Assembly: GCF_030409215.1 (NCBI RefSeq)
Contig: NZ_JAUFPL010000004.1
Span: 49,071 to 113,070 of the forward strand
Source: Halomonas ramblicola
Lineage (GTDB): Bacteria; Pseudomonadota; Gammaproteobacteria; Pseudomonadales; Halomonadaceae
Reading direction: 5' to 3'
Length of the DNA: 64,000 nucleotides
Shown: positions 27,522-36,361 of the stretch, piece by piece
How the letters are laid out: every line of letters begins with the position of its first letter
Position numbering within the stretch: position 1 is the stretch's first letter
Notes under the pieces: generated by a model
Database searches by the model: none
The model's input: only the letters and a program-made list of their open reading frames with translations
What the model was told of the DNA's origin: nothing
Translations under genes and position numbers: made by a program

Positions 27522-30500
27522 GGGGCGAGCTCCCGGGTCTCGTCGATCTCGAGCAGCAGGTCCTGCAGGGCCGCGCCCTGTTCCCCGGGGTCCTGCCACA
27601 TCCCGCGCTGGACGGCTTCCAGTAGCCGCTCGGCCATCTCCTCCATCGCCGCCGGGTTATGTTCGCGGAGGAACGCCTGGTTGGCCTCGTCCAGCACCAG
27701 GGCGTCGGTCACCTGGGCATACTGGTAGTCGGCCACCAGGTCGGTGGTGGCGTCATAGGCGAACAGGTAGTCCACCGTGGCGGCCATCTCGAAGGCGCCC
27801 TTGTAGCCGTGCTCGCGCATGGCCTCGATCCATTTGGGATTGAGCACCCGGGAGCGGATCACGCGGGCCAGTTCCTCCTTGAGGGTGCGGATCCGCGGCT
27901 GCGCCGGGTTGGCGTGATCGGCGTGGTAGATGGACGGCGCCTGCCCCCCGAGGGAACGGCTGGCGTTGGCCATGCCGCCCTGGAACTCGTAGTAGCCGTT
28001 CGAATCGAGGATATCGTGTTCGCGGTTGTCCTGGTTGTGCATCACCGCCTCCAGGCTCTCGAGCTGATGCTCGAAGGCCCCTCGCGCGGCGACCCCGGAT
28101 TCCGGGAACTGGCCGTAGGCGTAGGCCCCGGCAGCGAGGTAGGTCTCCGCCAGGTCGTCCGCGCTGTTCCAGGCGCGGTCGTCGATGCGCCGGTTCAGGC
28201 CGGTGCCGTACTCCCCGGGCCTGCTGCCGAAGACCCGGTAGCCGGCCTCGCGGGCGGCCGCCTCGGGCGACAACCCCCGGCGCTCGAGTGCCTGCCGGCG
28301 CGCCAGCACCGCCGCACGAATGGTGTTGCCGTCGCCGGGCTCCTCGTACTCGGCGACCGCCCGCACCGCGGCATCGAACAGGCGGATGACATTGGGAAAG
28401 GCATCGCGGAAGAAGCCGGATACCCGCAGGGTGACGTCCACCCGCGGGCGTTGCAGCAGCATGGCGGGCATCACCTCGATATCGATCACCCGCTGCGAAC
28501 CGAGCGACCAGACCGGCCGCACCCCCATCAGCGCGAAGGCCTGGGCGATATCATCGCCGCCGGTACGCATGGTCGCGGTGCCCCAGATCGACAGCCCCAG
28601 CCGGCGCGGGTAGTCGCCGTGATCCTGCAGGTAACGCTCCACGAACGCCTGCGCCGAGGCCTCGCCCAGGGACCAGGCGGCGGGCGACGGAATCGCGCGA
28701 TTGTCCACGCTGAAGAAGTTGCGCCCGGTGGGCAGGGTATCCAGCCGCCCCCGGCTGGGGGCGCCGCTCGGCCCGGGCGGCACGAAGCGGCCATCGAGCC
28801 CGTCCAGCAGCGACTGGATCTCCATCTCGGCGCCCCGCCGCATGGCGGCCCAGAGCCGCTCGCGGGCATGGCAACACTGTTCAACGGTGGCCGGGTAGTC
28901 ACGGGCCAGTTCTGTCAGGCAGCCCGGTTCCAGGACGTAGTCGGTCACCAGCCGATGGGCGAGCCGTTCCAGACGCTCCCGGGTATCGGCGGCGGTGCGC
29001 CAGGCGGACGCCTCCAGCTCGGCCAGGGCCGGCGGCTTCGGACCGGTCCAGGGGTCGACCCCGGCCGTCAGGGGATCGAAGGACCCGCCGTCTTCCCGCA
29101 GGCCCAGGTCGTCCGCCAGGTTGTGCAGCAGGCCGCGCTGGACCACCCCCTCTCCGCGCGGCAGCCTGAGGATGGCGACCAGGGTCCCCGCCAGCTTGTC
29201 CGGCGGCGGCAGGGTGCCCAGCACGTGCAGGCCATGGCGGATCTGGGCTTCCTTGATATCGCACAGGTAGGTGTCCAGCTCGTTGAGCAGGCGCTCGTCA
29301 TCCGCGCCCTCCGTCGTCTGGCTCAGTTCCCGGTCGATACCGGTCCGGTGAAGGTGTGCCAGGATCCGCTCACGCAGCAGCGCCTCGCGCCGCGGGTCCA
29401 TGCCCAGGGCCTGGTAGTACTCGTCGGTCAGGGCCTCCAGTTCCGCCATGGCCCCGTAGAGCTCGGCCCGGGCCAGCGGCGGCATCAGGTGGTCGATGAT
29501 CACCGCCTGGCTGCGGCGCTTGGCCTGGGCGCCCTCGCCCGGGTCGTTGACGATGAACGGATAGAAATGCGGCAGCGGCCCCAGGGCGAGATCCGGCCAG
29601 CACTCGGCGGAGAGTGCCGTGCTCTTGCCCGGCAGCCATTCCAGGTTGCCGTGCTTGCCGACGTGGACCACCGCGTCCACCCGGTAGTGCTCGCGCAGCC
29701 AGAGATAGAACGCCAGGTAACTGTGGGGCGGCACCAGTTCGGTATCGTGGTAGCTCTGCGTCGGGTCGTCGATGAAATCTCGTTCCGGCTGGATGCCGAC
29801 GAAGGTCTCCCCCAGGCGGATACCGGCGATCATCAGCCGGCCCTGGTGGCACTTGGGATCGTCCGACGGCGTTCCCCAGCGCCCGCATACCGCTTCTTGA
29901 AGTGCTTCCGGCAGGGTCCGGAACCACGCCAGGTAGTCGTCGAGCCCGATGCTCTGCCAGCAGCCGCGCTGGTCCAGGGCACGCCGATCGTTGGTCACGG
30001 TGCCCTGCAGCCGCCGGATCAGGGCGTCCCCGTCCTCCGGCACGTCGCTCACCGGATAGCCCGCCGCGGCCAGTGCCCGCAGGATCTCTATCGTCGAGGC
30101 CGGCGTATCCAGGCCGACGCCGTTGCCGATGCGGCCATCGCGGTTGGGATAATTGGCCAGCACCAGCGCCAGGCGCTTGGCGGCATTGGGCGTCTGACGC
30201 AAACGACAGAAGCGCCGCGCCAGCCGGGCGACGAAGGCGGCCCTCTCGGGATGCAGGGCGTGGCGCGTCACCGACAGCTGGCAGCGCTCGCTGTAGTGGG
30301 CCTCCGTCTTGAAGCCCACCGCGCGGGTGATGACGCGCCCATCCATCTCCGGCAGCACCACCTGCATGGCCACGTCGCGGCTATGCAGGCCGGCCGCCTT
30401 GGCCTGCCAGTCCTCCTCGGTGCTGCTCGCCAGGATCGCCTGCAGCACCACCGGTCGCCCGACGAAGGGACTGTCGAGAACCTCGCCGCCCAGGGCGTCC

Positions 30501-31357
30501 ATGTCGTCCGGGTTGCGGTTGACGGAGAAGCCGGTGGTATTGACCAGAAGCCCGGCCCCGGTCTGCTCGATCAGGTGATTGACGAAGGCCACGCAGGCGT
30601 CGTCCTTGAGCGAGGCCACCGCCACCGCCAGCGGTTCGAGCCCCTGGGCCCGCAGCGCCTCGATCAGGCCGTCCAGCACGGCGGTATTGGCGCCCTGCAG
30701 GTGACTGCGGTAGAACAGCAGCAGGCACACCGGGCGATCAGGATCCCGACGCGCTTGCCATTCGCTCAGGGTCGCTTCCCGTCGACCCGCAGTGTGGGGA
30801 TCGTAGAGCATCGCCGCGGGAATCGCCTTGGGTTCCTGCCAGTCCAGCGCCAGCCCCAGGCACTCGGTACCGACGCAGCGCAACAGTTGCTCGGCATTGT
30901 CCACGCCGCCCTCGCGCAGGTAGCGCCAGACCCGGTGGGCCGATTCGACCGGCACGCTGGACTCGCCCAGCAGGGCGTCGTCCGGCTCGTCACTGCCCGG
31001 CACCAGGATCAGCTGGCGCCCCCGGCCGGCGGTGGCCCAGGCCAGCAGACGATCAAAGCCGTAGCGCCAGTAGGCGCTGCCGCCCATCAGCGAGACGATC
31101 ACCAGGCGCGCCTCTTCCAGCACACGATCCTCGTAGAGGTCGTAGGCGGCGGGCTTGACCAGGTTCATCCAGTTCGCGAGCCGTACCGAGGGGTAATCGT
31201 CCCCGACCGTCGCGACCAGCCGCTCGACCGCCTGCGCCAGGGCCGACAGGCTGCTGTCGGCGGCCGACAGGATGACGATCTCGGCGGGGCTCTGCTGCAG
31301 GTCGACGATGCCCTCGTCGTCGACGAAGCCCCCGGGCTTGGCGGCGAAAAGATGCAT
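27518..31357 (-). CDS. cobN: Cobaltochelatase large subunit CobN
   Basis: ATP-dependent insertion of Co(II) into hydrogenobyrinic acid a,c-diamide. The 1279-residue length and BchH/CobN fold are typical, with blocks GKHGNLEWLPGKSTALS, YPFIVNDPGEGAQAKRR and DSNGYYEFQGGMANASRSLG. It needs AAA+ and VWA partner domains; here they are supplied by the fused ChlI/ChlD protein at 33854-35617. The ATG shares one base with the cobW stop, and the stop overlaps cobG. Confidence 0.97.
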   Translation of the reverse strand: MHLFAAKPGGFVDDEGIVDLQQSPAEIVILSAADSSLSALAQAVERLVATVGDDYPSVRLANWMNLVKPAAYDLYEDRVLEEARLVIVSLMGGSAYWRYGFDRLLAWATAGRGRQLILVPGSDEPDDALLGESSVPVESAHRVWRYLREGGVDNAEQLLRCVGTECLGLALDWQEPKAIPAAMLYDPHTAGRREATLSEWQARRDPDRPVCLLLFYRSHLQGANTAVLDGLIEALRAQGLEPLAVAVASLKDDACVAFVNHLIEQTGAGLLVNTTGFSVNRNPDDMDALGGEVLDSPFVGRPVVLQAILASSTEEDWQAKAAGLHSRDVAMQVVLPEMDGRVITRAVGFKTEAHYSERCQLSVTRHALHPERAAFVARLARRFCRLRQTPNAAKRLALVLANYPNRDGRIGNGVGLDTPASTIEILRALAAAGYPVSDVPEDGDALIRRLQGTVTNDRRALDQRGCWQSIGLDDYLAWFRTLPEALQEAVCGRWGTPSDDPKCHQGRLMIAGIRLGETFVGIQPERDFIDDPTQSYHDTELVPPHSYLAFYLWLREHYRVDAVVHVGKHGNLEWLPGKSTALSAECWPDLALGPLPHFYPFIVNDPGEGAQAKRRSQAVIIDHLMPPLARAELYGAMAELEALTDEYYQALGMDPRREALLRERILAHLHRTGIDRELSQTTEGADDERLLNELDTYLCDIKEAQIRHGLHVLGTLPPPDKLAGTLVAILRLPRGEGVVQRGLLHNLADDLGLREDGGSFDPLTAGVDPWTGPKPPALAELEASAWRTAADTRERLERLAHRLVTDYVLEPGCLTELARDYPATVEQCCHARERLWAAMRRGAEMEIQSLLDGLDGRFVPPGPSGAPSRGRLDTLPTGRNFFSVDNRAIPSPAAWSLGEASAQAFVERYLQDHGDYPRRLGLSIWGTATMRTGGDDIAQAFALMGVRPVWSLGSQRVIDIEVMPAMLLQRPRVDVTLRVSGFFRDAFPNVIRLFDAAVRAVAEYEEPGDGNTIRAAVLARRQALERRGLSPEAAAREAGYRVFGSRPGEYGTGLNRRIDDRAWNSADDLAETYLAAGAYAYGQFPESGVAARGAFEHQLESLEAVMHNQDNREHDILDSNGYYEFQGGMANASRSLGGQAPSIYHADHANPAQPRIRTLKEELARVIRSRVLNPKWIEAMREHGYKGAFEMAATVDYLFAYDATTDLVADYQYAQVTDALVLDEANQAFLREHNPAAMEEMAERLLEAVQRGMWQDPGEQGAALQDLLLEIDETRELAP

Positions 31358-32466
31358 CAGGCGGTCGTCGCGATCTCGGCGCTGGCCAGGGCCGTGTGCA
31401 GGGCCTCACTATCCAGCGCCTTGCCGATGATGACGAGCTGGGTGTGGCGCGGCTCGTCCTGCCCCCATAGCCGGTCGAAATAGCCGTCCAGGCGCTCGCC
31501 CACGGCCTGGATCACCCGGCGCATGGGCTTGCCCGGAATGGCCGCGAAGCCCTTGGCTCGATAGATCTCGTGGGTTTTCAGCAGTTGCTGGAGCCTGTCC
31601 GCCAGGGCGTCGCCATCGACTTCCCCCAGCCGGATCACGCAGGAATCGAAATGATCGTGGGCGTGGTCGTGATGCGCCCCCACGGCATGATGGCGATCGT
31701 GGTGGTTCTCGATGCGGTCGATGCTTGCCTCGCTCGCCGCGCCGATGCCCATCAGGGCTTCCAGTTGGGCCGTATCCGTGGCCAGGGTCTGGTCGATAAA
31801 CAGGGTCTTGACCGATTCGGGGACGCGCGCCTGGATCAGGGCCTCGACCCGCGCCCTGTCGGCCGGCTCGAGCAGGTCGGTCTTGCTGACCAGCACCAGG
31901 TCGGCCGCGCTCAGCTGGTCGTCCAGCAATTCCCGCAGGCTGGGATCGTGGTCCAGGCTGTCGTCGGCCCGGCGCTGGGCCTCCACCCTGTCGACATCGC
32001 TGGCGTAACGGCCGGCGGCGACGGCCGGCCCGTCGAACACGGTGATGATGGCATCGACGGTGCAGTGCTGGCGCACCTCCGGCCAGTTGAACGCCTGGAC
32101 CAGCGGCTTGGGCAGGGCCAGGCCGCTGGTCTCGATCAGGATATGGTCGATGTCGTCGCGGCGGGCCACCAGCTTCTTCATCACCGGCAGGAATTCCTCT
32201 TCCACCGTGCAGCAGATGCAGCCATTCGCCAGCTCGTAGATACCCCCGTCCTCGCCTTCCACGGGGCGTGCGTCCTCGCCGCCCTCTTCGCAGCCCAGGG
32301 CGCAGCCGCGCAGCAGGCTGGAATCGATATCCTGCTCGCCGAATTCGTTGACGATGACGGCGATGCGCTTGCCGGTGACCTGGCGCAGAATGCCGGCCAG
32401 CAGCGTGGTCTTGCCGCTGCCCAGGAAGCCGGTCACCACCGTGGCGGGGATCTTGTTCAGTCGCAT
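31357..32466 (-). CDS. cobW: CobW-family GTPase (cobalt metallochaperone)
   Basis: G3E P-loop GTPase, 369 residues, thought to deliver cobalt to the CobN chelatase. Walker A is TGFLGSGKTTLLAG. The metal-binding GCICC motif is in LANGCICCTVEEEF, and the NKxD-type motif is SKTDLLEPADR. A histidine- and aspartate-rich stretch at about residues 255-273 (HHDRHHAVGAHHDHAHDH) is a likely extra metal reservoir. It overlaps cobB by 10 bases and touches cobN, so it is translated with the chelatase it would serve. Confidence 0.95.
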   Translation of the reverse strand: MRLNKIPATVVTGFLGSGKTTLLAGILRQVTGKRIAVIVNEFGEQDIDSSLLRGCALGCEEGGEDARPVEGEDGGIYELANGCICCTVEEEFLPVMKKLVARRDDIDHILIETSGLALPKPLVQAFNWPEVRQHCTVDAIITVFDGPAVAAGRYASDVDRVEAQRRADDSLDHDPSLRELLDDQLSAADLVLVSKTDLLEPADRARVEALIQARVPESVKTLFIDQTLATDTAQLEALMGIGAASEASIDRIENHHDRHHAVGAHHDHAHDHFDSCVIRLGEVDGDALADRLQQLLKTHEIYRAKGFAAIPGKPMRRVIQAVGERLDGYFDRLWGQDEPRHTQLVIIGKALDSEALHTALASAEIATTA

Positions 32467-33857
32467 CCGTGGGATTCCTCAGTGGTGATGGAATGAGTGT
32501 CGTTGGTCTGGCGTGCCGATACCGGGCCCGGCGCGAACAGGCGGGCCACGGCGGCGGGATTGTCGGGGAAGAACAGGTGCAGGTAGGTCGCCGTCAGCCG
32601 TCGTTGGCGATAGATGGCCTCCCCTGGCGCGGGATGGCGCTGGCGCCGCCCGTGGGCGATGGGGGCGGGGGTACCCTCCGCCACCGAGCGGTGATGGGCA
32701 TGGCCCCGGACCGACCCCTCGGGCAGCTCGGCGGTCTGCATCCCCTGGCAACCCCGCCGCCCGCGCATGGCACCATGCCCGGGCAGCAGGCCCAGCATGG
32801 TGTGGGTCTCGCCATTCTGGTCGGTGAGGGTGTCGAGGGCATAGAGCATCCCGCCGCACTCGGCCAGGATCGGCAGGTCCGCGGCAAAGGCGCGGCGGAT
32901 GTCGTCGCGCATGGCGGCGTTCGCCGCCAACCGCGCGGCGTGGAGCTCGGGGTAGCCGCCGGGGAGCCAGAGGGCATCGCAGGGTGGCAGGCCGCCATCG
33001 GCCAACGGCGAGAAGAAACGCAGTCTCGCCCCCATCCGCTCCAGCAGGTCCAGGTTGGCCGGGTAGATGAAGCTGAAGGCGGCGTCCCGCGCCACGGCGA
33101 TGGTGCGGCCGGCCAGCCACGGCGGCGGCGCGGCCGTATCAAGGGGTGCCGTCGCGAAGGTCACCGGCGGCAAGGCCAGCAGGGCCTCGGCCAGCCCCTC
33201 GGCCGCGAGCGCCTCGGCGCCGGCCTCGAAGCGGGCCTCCAGGTCCTCGCGGATCTCCTCGGCCTGGACCAGCCCCAGGTGGCGCTCGGGCAGGGCCAGG
33301 GAGGCATCGCGGGGCACCGCGGCCAGCAGCGGCACGCTTTTCGGCAGCGCCGCCGCGATCAGCTCACGATGGCGCATTGAGCCGCAGGCGTTGGCGATCA
33401 GCCCGGCGATGCGGATATCGTCGCGGAAGCCCGCCAGGCCGGCCACCAGCGCCGCCGCGGTCTGGGCCATTCCTTTCACGTCCATGACGATGACCAGCGG
33501 CAGGCCGAACAGGGCCGCCAGATCGGCGCTGGAGGGTTCGCCATCGAACAGCCCCATGGCGCCTTCCACCAGGATGAGGTCCGCCTCGAGCGCGGCCTCG
33601 AACAGGCGTCGGCGGCAGTAGGCCTCGCCGGCCATCCACAGGTCGAGCTGATCGACCGGCCGGCCCGACGCCTGGGCCAGCACCAGCGGATCCAGGTAAT
33701 CCGGACCGGTCTTGAAGACCCGGACCACCTTGCCCTCGTTGCGCAGCATCCGGGCCAGCGCCGCGGTCACCGTGGTCTTGCCCTGCCCCGATGCCGGCGC
33801 GGCGATAAAGACCGCGGGGCAGGCGGCACTCGCCGGTGCGGTGACATCGTCCATCAT
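32457..33857 (-). CDS. cobB: (Hydrogeno)byrinic acid a,c-diamide synthase CobB
   Basis: ATP- and glutamine-dependent amidation of the a and c acetates. The 466 residues have an N-terminal P-loop (FIAAPASGQGKTTVTAAL) with FKTGPDYLDPLVLAQASGRP, and a C-terminal class I amidotransferase domain with the Cys in PILAECGGMLYALD. In the aerobic pathway it acts before cobalt insertion. The first ATG at 33857 has GGAGG 6 bases upstream and overlaps the ChlI/ChlD stop (ATGA). Confidence 0.95.
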   Translation of the reverse strand: MMDDVTAPASAACPAVFIAAPASGQGKTTVTAALARMLRNEGKVVRVFKTGPDYLDPLVLAQASGRPVDQLDLWMAGEAYCRRRLFEAALEADLILVEGAMGLFDGEPSSADLAALFGLPLVIVMDVKGMAQTAAALVAGLAGFRDDIRIAGLIANACGSMRHRELIAAALPKSVPLLAAVPRDASLALPERHLGLVQAEEIREDLEARFEAGAEALAAEGLAEALLALPPVTFATAPLDTAAPPPWLAGRTIAVARDAAFSFIYPANLDLLERMGARLRFFSPLADGGLPPCDALWLPGGYPELHAARLAANAAMRDDIRRAFAADLPILAECGGMLYALDTLTDQNGETHTMLGLLPGHGAMRGRRGCQGMQTAELPEGSVRGHAHHRSVAEGTPAPIAHGRRQRHPAPGEAIYRQRRLTATYLHLFFPDNPAAVARLFAPGPVSARQTNDTHSITTEESHGCD

Positions 33858-35617
33858 CGTTGACCTCCGGTCCGCATGACGCCCGCCGTCTCCGGCAAGG
33901 GCTGGTAAAGGGCGCCCAACTGCTCGGCGATCTGACGCCCCCGCCCCCGCCTGACGGCGGCCCCTTCGGTATCCACGACGACGCAATCGCCGAGTGACGG
34001 CAGGCCGGCCAGGGATTGCCGGGTGCGGCCGTCGGTGATCAGGTAGGTGCGGACATGCAGGCCGGCGTCCTGACGCCGCCATTGGCGGATCAGCCGCGCC
34101 GCCCGCAGGACGGCGTCGCGGATCGGGGTCCCACCGCCGCCGTCCGCGGCATCGAGCCGCTCGAGCAGGTCCTTGGGCGCGCGTCGCCGGGGCAGGACCT
34201 CCGTGACGCCGTCATTGCCGAAGCCCAGCACCACGATCTGCTCCCGGACGGCGTAGGCCTGGCGCGCCAGCCGGTCGACCAGCCCCTTGGCCCGGCCCAG
34301 CAGGCGCTGGCCCAGGGTGGAGGCAGAGGTATCCAGCAGGATGAGATGCAGCACCGGCTGCCCGGTGCGGGCCCGGCGATAGCGCAGGCGTCGCCAGGGC
34401 CAGTGCCCGCGGTTGTCGATCAGGGTGCCGAACCAGTCCGGTCGTTGTGCCTCGGCATGGGCCCGGCGCTGCCCCGGCTGGTGCCCCTTGCCCAGGCGCT
34501 TGGAGGACAGGCGCGAGGACGGCACCGATGCCGGCTGTTTCGCTCGGGTTTCCGCGGGGATGTCCGGAAATTCCACCGCCGGCACGCTGACGCTTTTCTG
34601 TGTCACCGGCGGCATGGCGCCCCACTGCCCCTGCGCCTCCGAAGCCGCGCCGTGGCCACCGCTGCCGGCCGGTGTCTGCCTGTCGGCGCCGGCGCTCCCC
34701 CCGCCGGGGGGCGGCGGCGTTCCGGACTGTGAGGGTGGCGTCGTATGTTGCGTCGTACGGCGATGGGCCAGGACCCAGGGCTCGACGGTCTCCAGGTCCT
34801 CCCGGCTCACCGTCGTCGCGCCTCGCCAGACGGCATGCGCCTGCGCCGCGCGATGCCAGGCCACATCCGCCCGCAGGCCCTCGACCCCCGCGGCCTCGCA
34901 GCGAGCCGCGATATGGTCGTAGACCCAGGGCTCGGCGGTGACCTCGGTCAGCGCCCGTTGCGCCCGCCGGATGCGCCGGGTCAGCGCCGCCTGGTCGGCC
35001 TCGTGGCGGGCGACATAGGCCTGCGGATCGCGGTCGAAGGCCTCTCGCTGCTGCACGATGGCCACCCGCTCCCGCACGCTCACCACCGCCTCCTGCTCGA
35101 GACAGAGGCCGAAGCGATCGAGCAACTGGGGGCGCAGTTCCCCCTCGTCCGGGTTCATGGTGCCGATCAGGCCGAAGCGGGCGGGATGCGTATGGCTGAT
35201 GCCGTCGCGCTCGACGATGTTGACGCCGCTGGCCGCCACGTCGAGCAGCAGGTCCACCAGGGAGTCCGGCAGCAGGTTGACCTCGTCGACATACAGCACG
35301 CCACCGTGGGCCTTGGCCAGCAGGCCCTCGTGGAAGGTCGCCTCGCGCTCGGCCAGCACCCGCTGGAGATCCAGGCTGCCGGTCAGGCGGTCCTCGCTGG
35401 CGCCCAGCGGCAGGGTGACGAACGGCGGCCGCCGGCCCTCGGCGTCATCGGGCAGGATCGCCGCCAGCGCCCGTGCCAGGGTGGACTTCGCGCTCCCCCG
35501 GGGGCCGCTGATCAAGACGCCACCCACCCGGGGGTTGATGACGTTGAGCAGCAGGGCGGTCTTGAGCGCCTCCTGGCCGACCACGGCGGCAAAGGGAAAC
35601 TCACACGCGGCGGGCAT
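33854..35617 (-). CDS. Fused ChlI/ChlD-type AAA+ and VWA chelatase subunit
   Basis: Motor subunit of the CobN cobaltochelatase (inference from position and domains). Residues 1-300 are a ChlI-type AAA+ ATPase: Walker A ISGPRGSAKSTLARAL at about 37-52, Walker B GGVLYVDEVNLLPD near 105, and sensor IGTMNPDEGELRPQ. A Pro/Gly/Ser-rich linker of about 100 residues follows. From about 420 there is a VWA domain with MIDAS residues DTSAS, Thr in GGGGTPIRD and ITDG. These domains are usually two proteins or CobS/CobT. It is the first gene after the riboswitch, and the ATG follows GCGAGG. Confidence 0.9.
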   Translation of the reverse strand: MPAACEFPFAAVVGQEALKTALLLNVINPRVGGVLISGPRGSAKSTLARALAAILPDDAEGRRPPFVTLPLGASEDRLTGSLDLQRVLAEREATFHEGLLAKAHGGVLYVDEVNLLPDSLVDLLLDVAASGVNIVERDGISHTHPARFGLIGTMNPDEGELRPQLLDRFGLCLEQEAVVSVRERVAIVQQREAFDRDPQAYVARHEADQAALTRRIRRAQRALTEVTAEPWVYDHIAARCEAAGVEGLRADVAWHRAAQAHAVWRGATTVSREDLETVEPWVLAHRRTTQHTTPPSQSGTPPPPGGGSAGADRQTPAGSGGHGAASEAQGQWGAMPPVTQKSVSVPAVEFPDIPAETRAKQPASVPSSRLSSKRLGKGHQPGQRRAHAEAQRPDWFGTLIDNRGHWPWRRLRYRRARTGQPVLHLILLDTSASTLGQRLLGRAKGLVDRLARQAYAVREQIVVLGFGNDGVTEVLPRRRAPKDLLERLDAADGGGGTPIRDAVLRAARLIRQWRRQDAGLHVRTYLITDGRTRQSLAGLPSLGDCVVVDTEGAAVRRGRGRQIAEQLGALYQPLPETAGVMRTGGQR

Positions 35618-35772
35618 GATGGCCTCGCACGGGGGCGGCAAGAGACGTCAGGACGATGGCACACGGCCGGCGGGTCGGTAGCCGACGGGAACGGGAAGCC
35701 CGTTGGGAAGGAAAGCAAGGAGTCGCAGACACACTCTGATCCCCGGTGCCCACCGCACCATCACTGGATGAA

Positions 35773-35970
35773 ACGAAACGACGGGCCGGTCTCCGGGCTC
35801 TAAGGAGGGCGCATTCGAGAGAATCACGCCAACGCCTGCACCTTCCCGGCCCATGCCAGTGGTCTTCGCAGGCGACTCGCTTATTACCGTTGCGGGGGCA
35901 GCGATGGACTTGGCCGTACGGCCTCACCATACTTCCCGATTATCCCCTGATGCAGGGGCACCCGTCTCAG
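35773..35970 (-). promoter_or_regulatory. Cobalamin riboswitch of the corrin-synthesis operon
   Basis: On the minus strand the conserved parts come in order: GGTGCC near 35960, GGGAAGTATGGTG, GCTGCCCCCGCAACGG, GACCACTGGCATGGG, and the B12 box AGCCCGGAGACCGGCCCGTC at 35780-35799. The ends pair (ACGGG/CCCGT) to close P1. Adenosylcobalamin binding should lower expression of the ChlI/ChlD gene and those downstream. A short hairpin AACGGG-CTT-CCCGTT lies between aptamer and start codon. Confidence 0.95.
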
Positions 35971-35977
35971 TCGGGCC

Positions 35978-36007
35978 ATCCTAAAGCAATTGCCGCAACA
36001 GGCGCAA
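35978..36007 (-). promoter_or_regulatory. Sigma-70-type promoter of the corrin-synthesis operon
   Basis: On the minus strand: -35 TTGCGC (36007-36002), 18-base spacer, -10 TAGGAT (35983-35978). The predicted transcript start near 35970 coincides with the 5' edge of the riboswitch. Confidence 0.6.
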
Positions 36008-36361
36008 TCGATGGCCATCATCCGCCAGGACTATCGCGGATGGCAGCCTCGCCCCGGCGCCCCTCGCCATGGGTAACTGCGATTGTCCTGCACCCGTTCC
36101 GCACCGCGCTCCTGGTGCGCCCGGGCCGCCCGCCGGGCAGGCACCGGGGCACTGGGGTGCGGGCCGATGGCCCGATCCTCATGGGGATGCCGGGGGTTGT
36201 TTTTTCATGCGGTTCTATCACATGATCTTCGCCGCTCGCGATCGACATGCCGAGGTCGAGGCGAGCATCATCGCGGCATGGCCATGAAAAAAACGGCATG
36301 AAGCTCGACAATCACCACGGCGTGACCGGCCATTTCTTCCCTGAAACCCGGATATAAACTC
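36008..36361. other. Divergent intergenic region before the second ABC transporter
   Basis: No B12 box is present on the plus strand, so the transporter starting at 36362 has no riboswitch of its own. A GC-rich stretch ending in GGGGGTTGTTTTTTC (36192-36206) could be an intrinsic terminator or attenuator on the plus strand. Two very short reading frames follow: 26 codons at 36207-36287 and 19 codons starting with MKLDNHHG at 36299. Neither has a convincing ribosome site, and I do not claim them as genes. Confidence 0.4.

Noticed and set aside
27659..31483. 1274-codon plus-strand frame opposite cobN
   Set aside because: Antisense to a clear CobN; its translation is rich in Gln, Gly and Arg without motifs.
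36207..36287. 26-codon frame beginning MRFYHMIFAARD as a gene
   Set aside because: Its peptide looks less GC-driven than most shadows, but there is no good ribosome site and no family match I can name; it is left as a note in the leader region.
36100..36361. A third cobalamin riboswitch before the plus-strand transporter
   Set aside because: No B12 box and no GCTGCCCCCGCAAC core on the plus strand.
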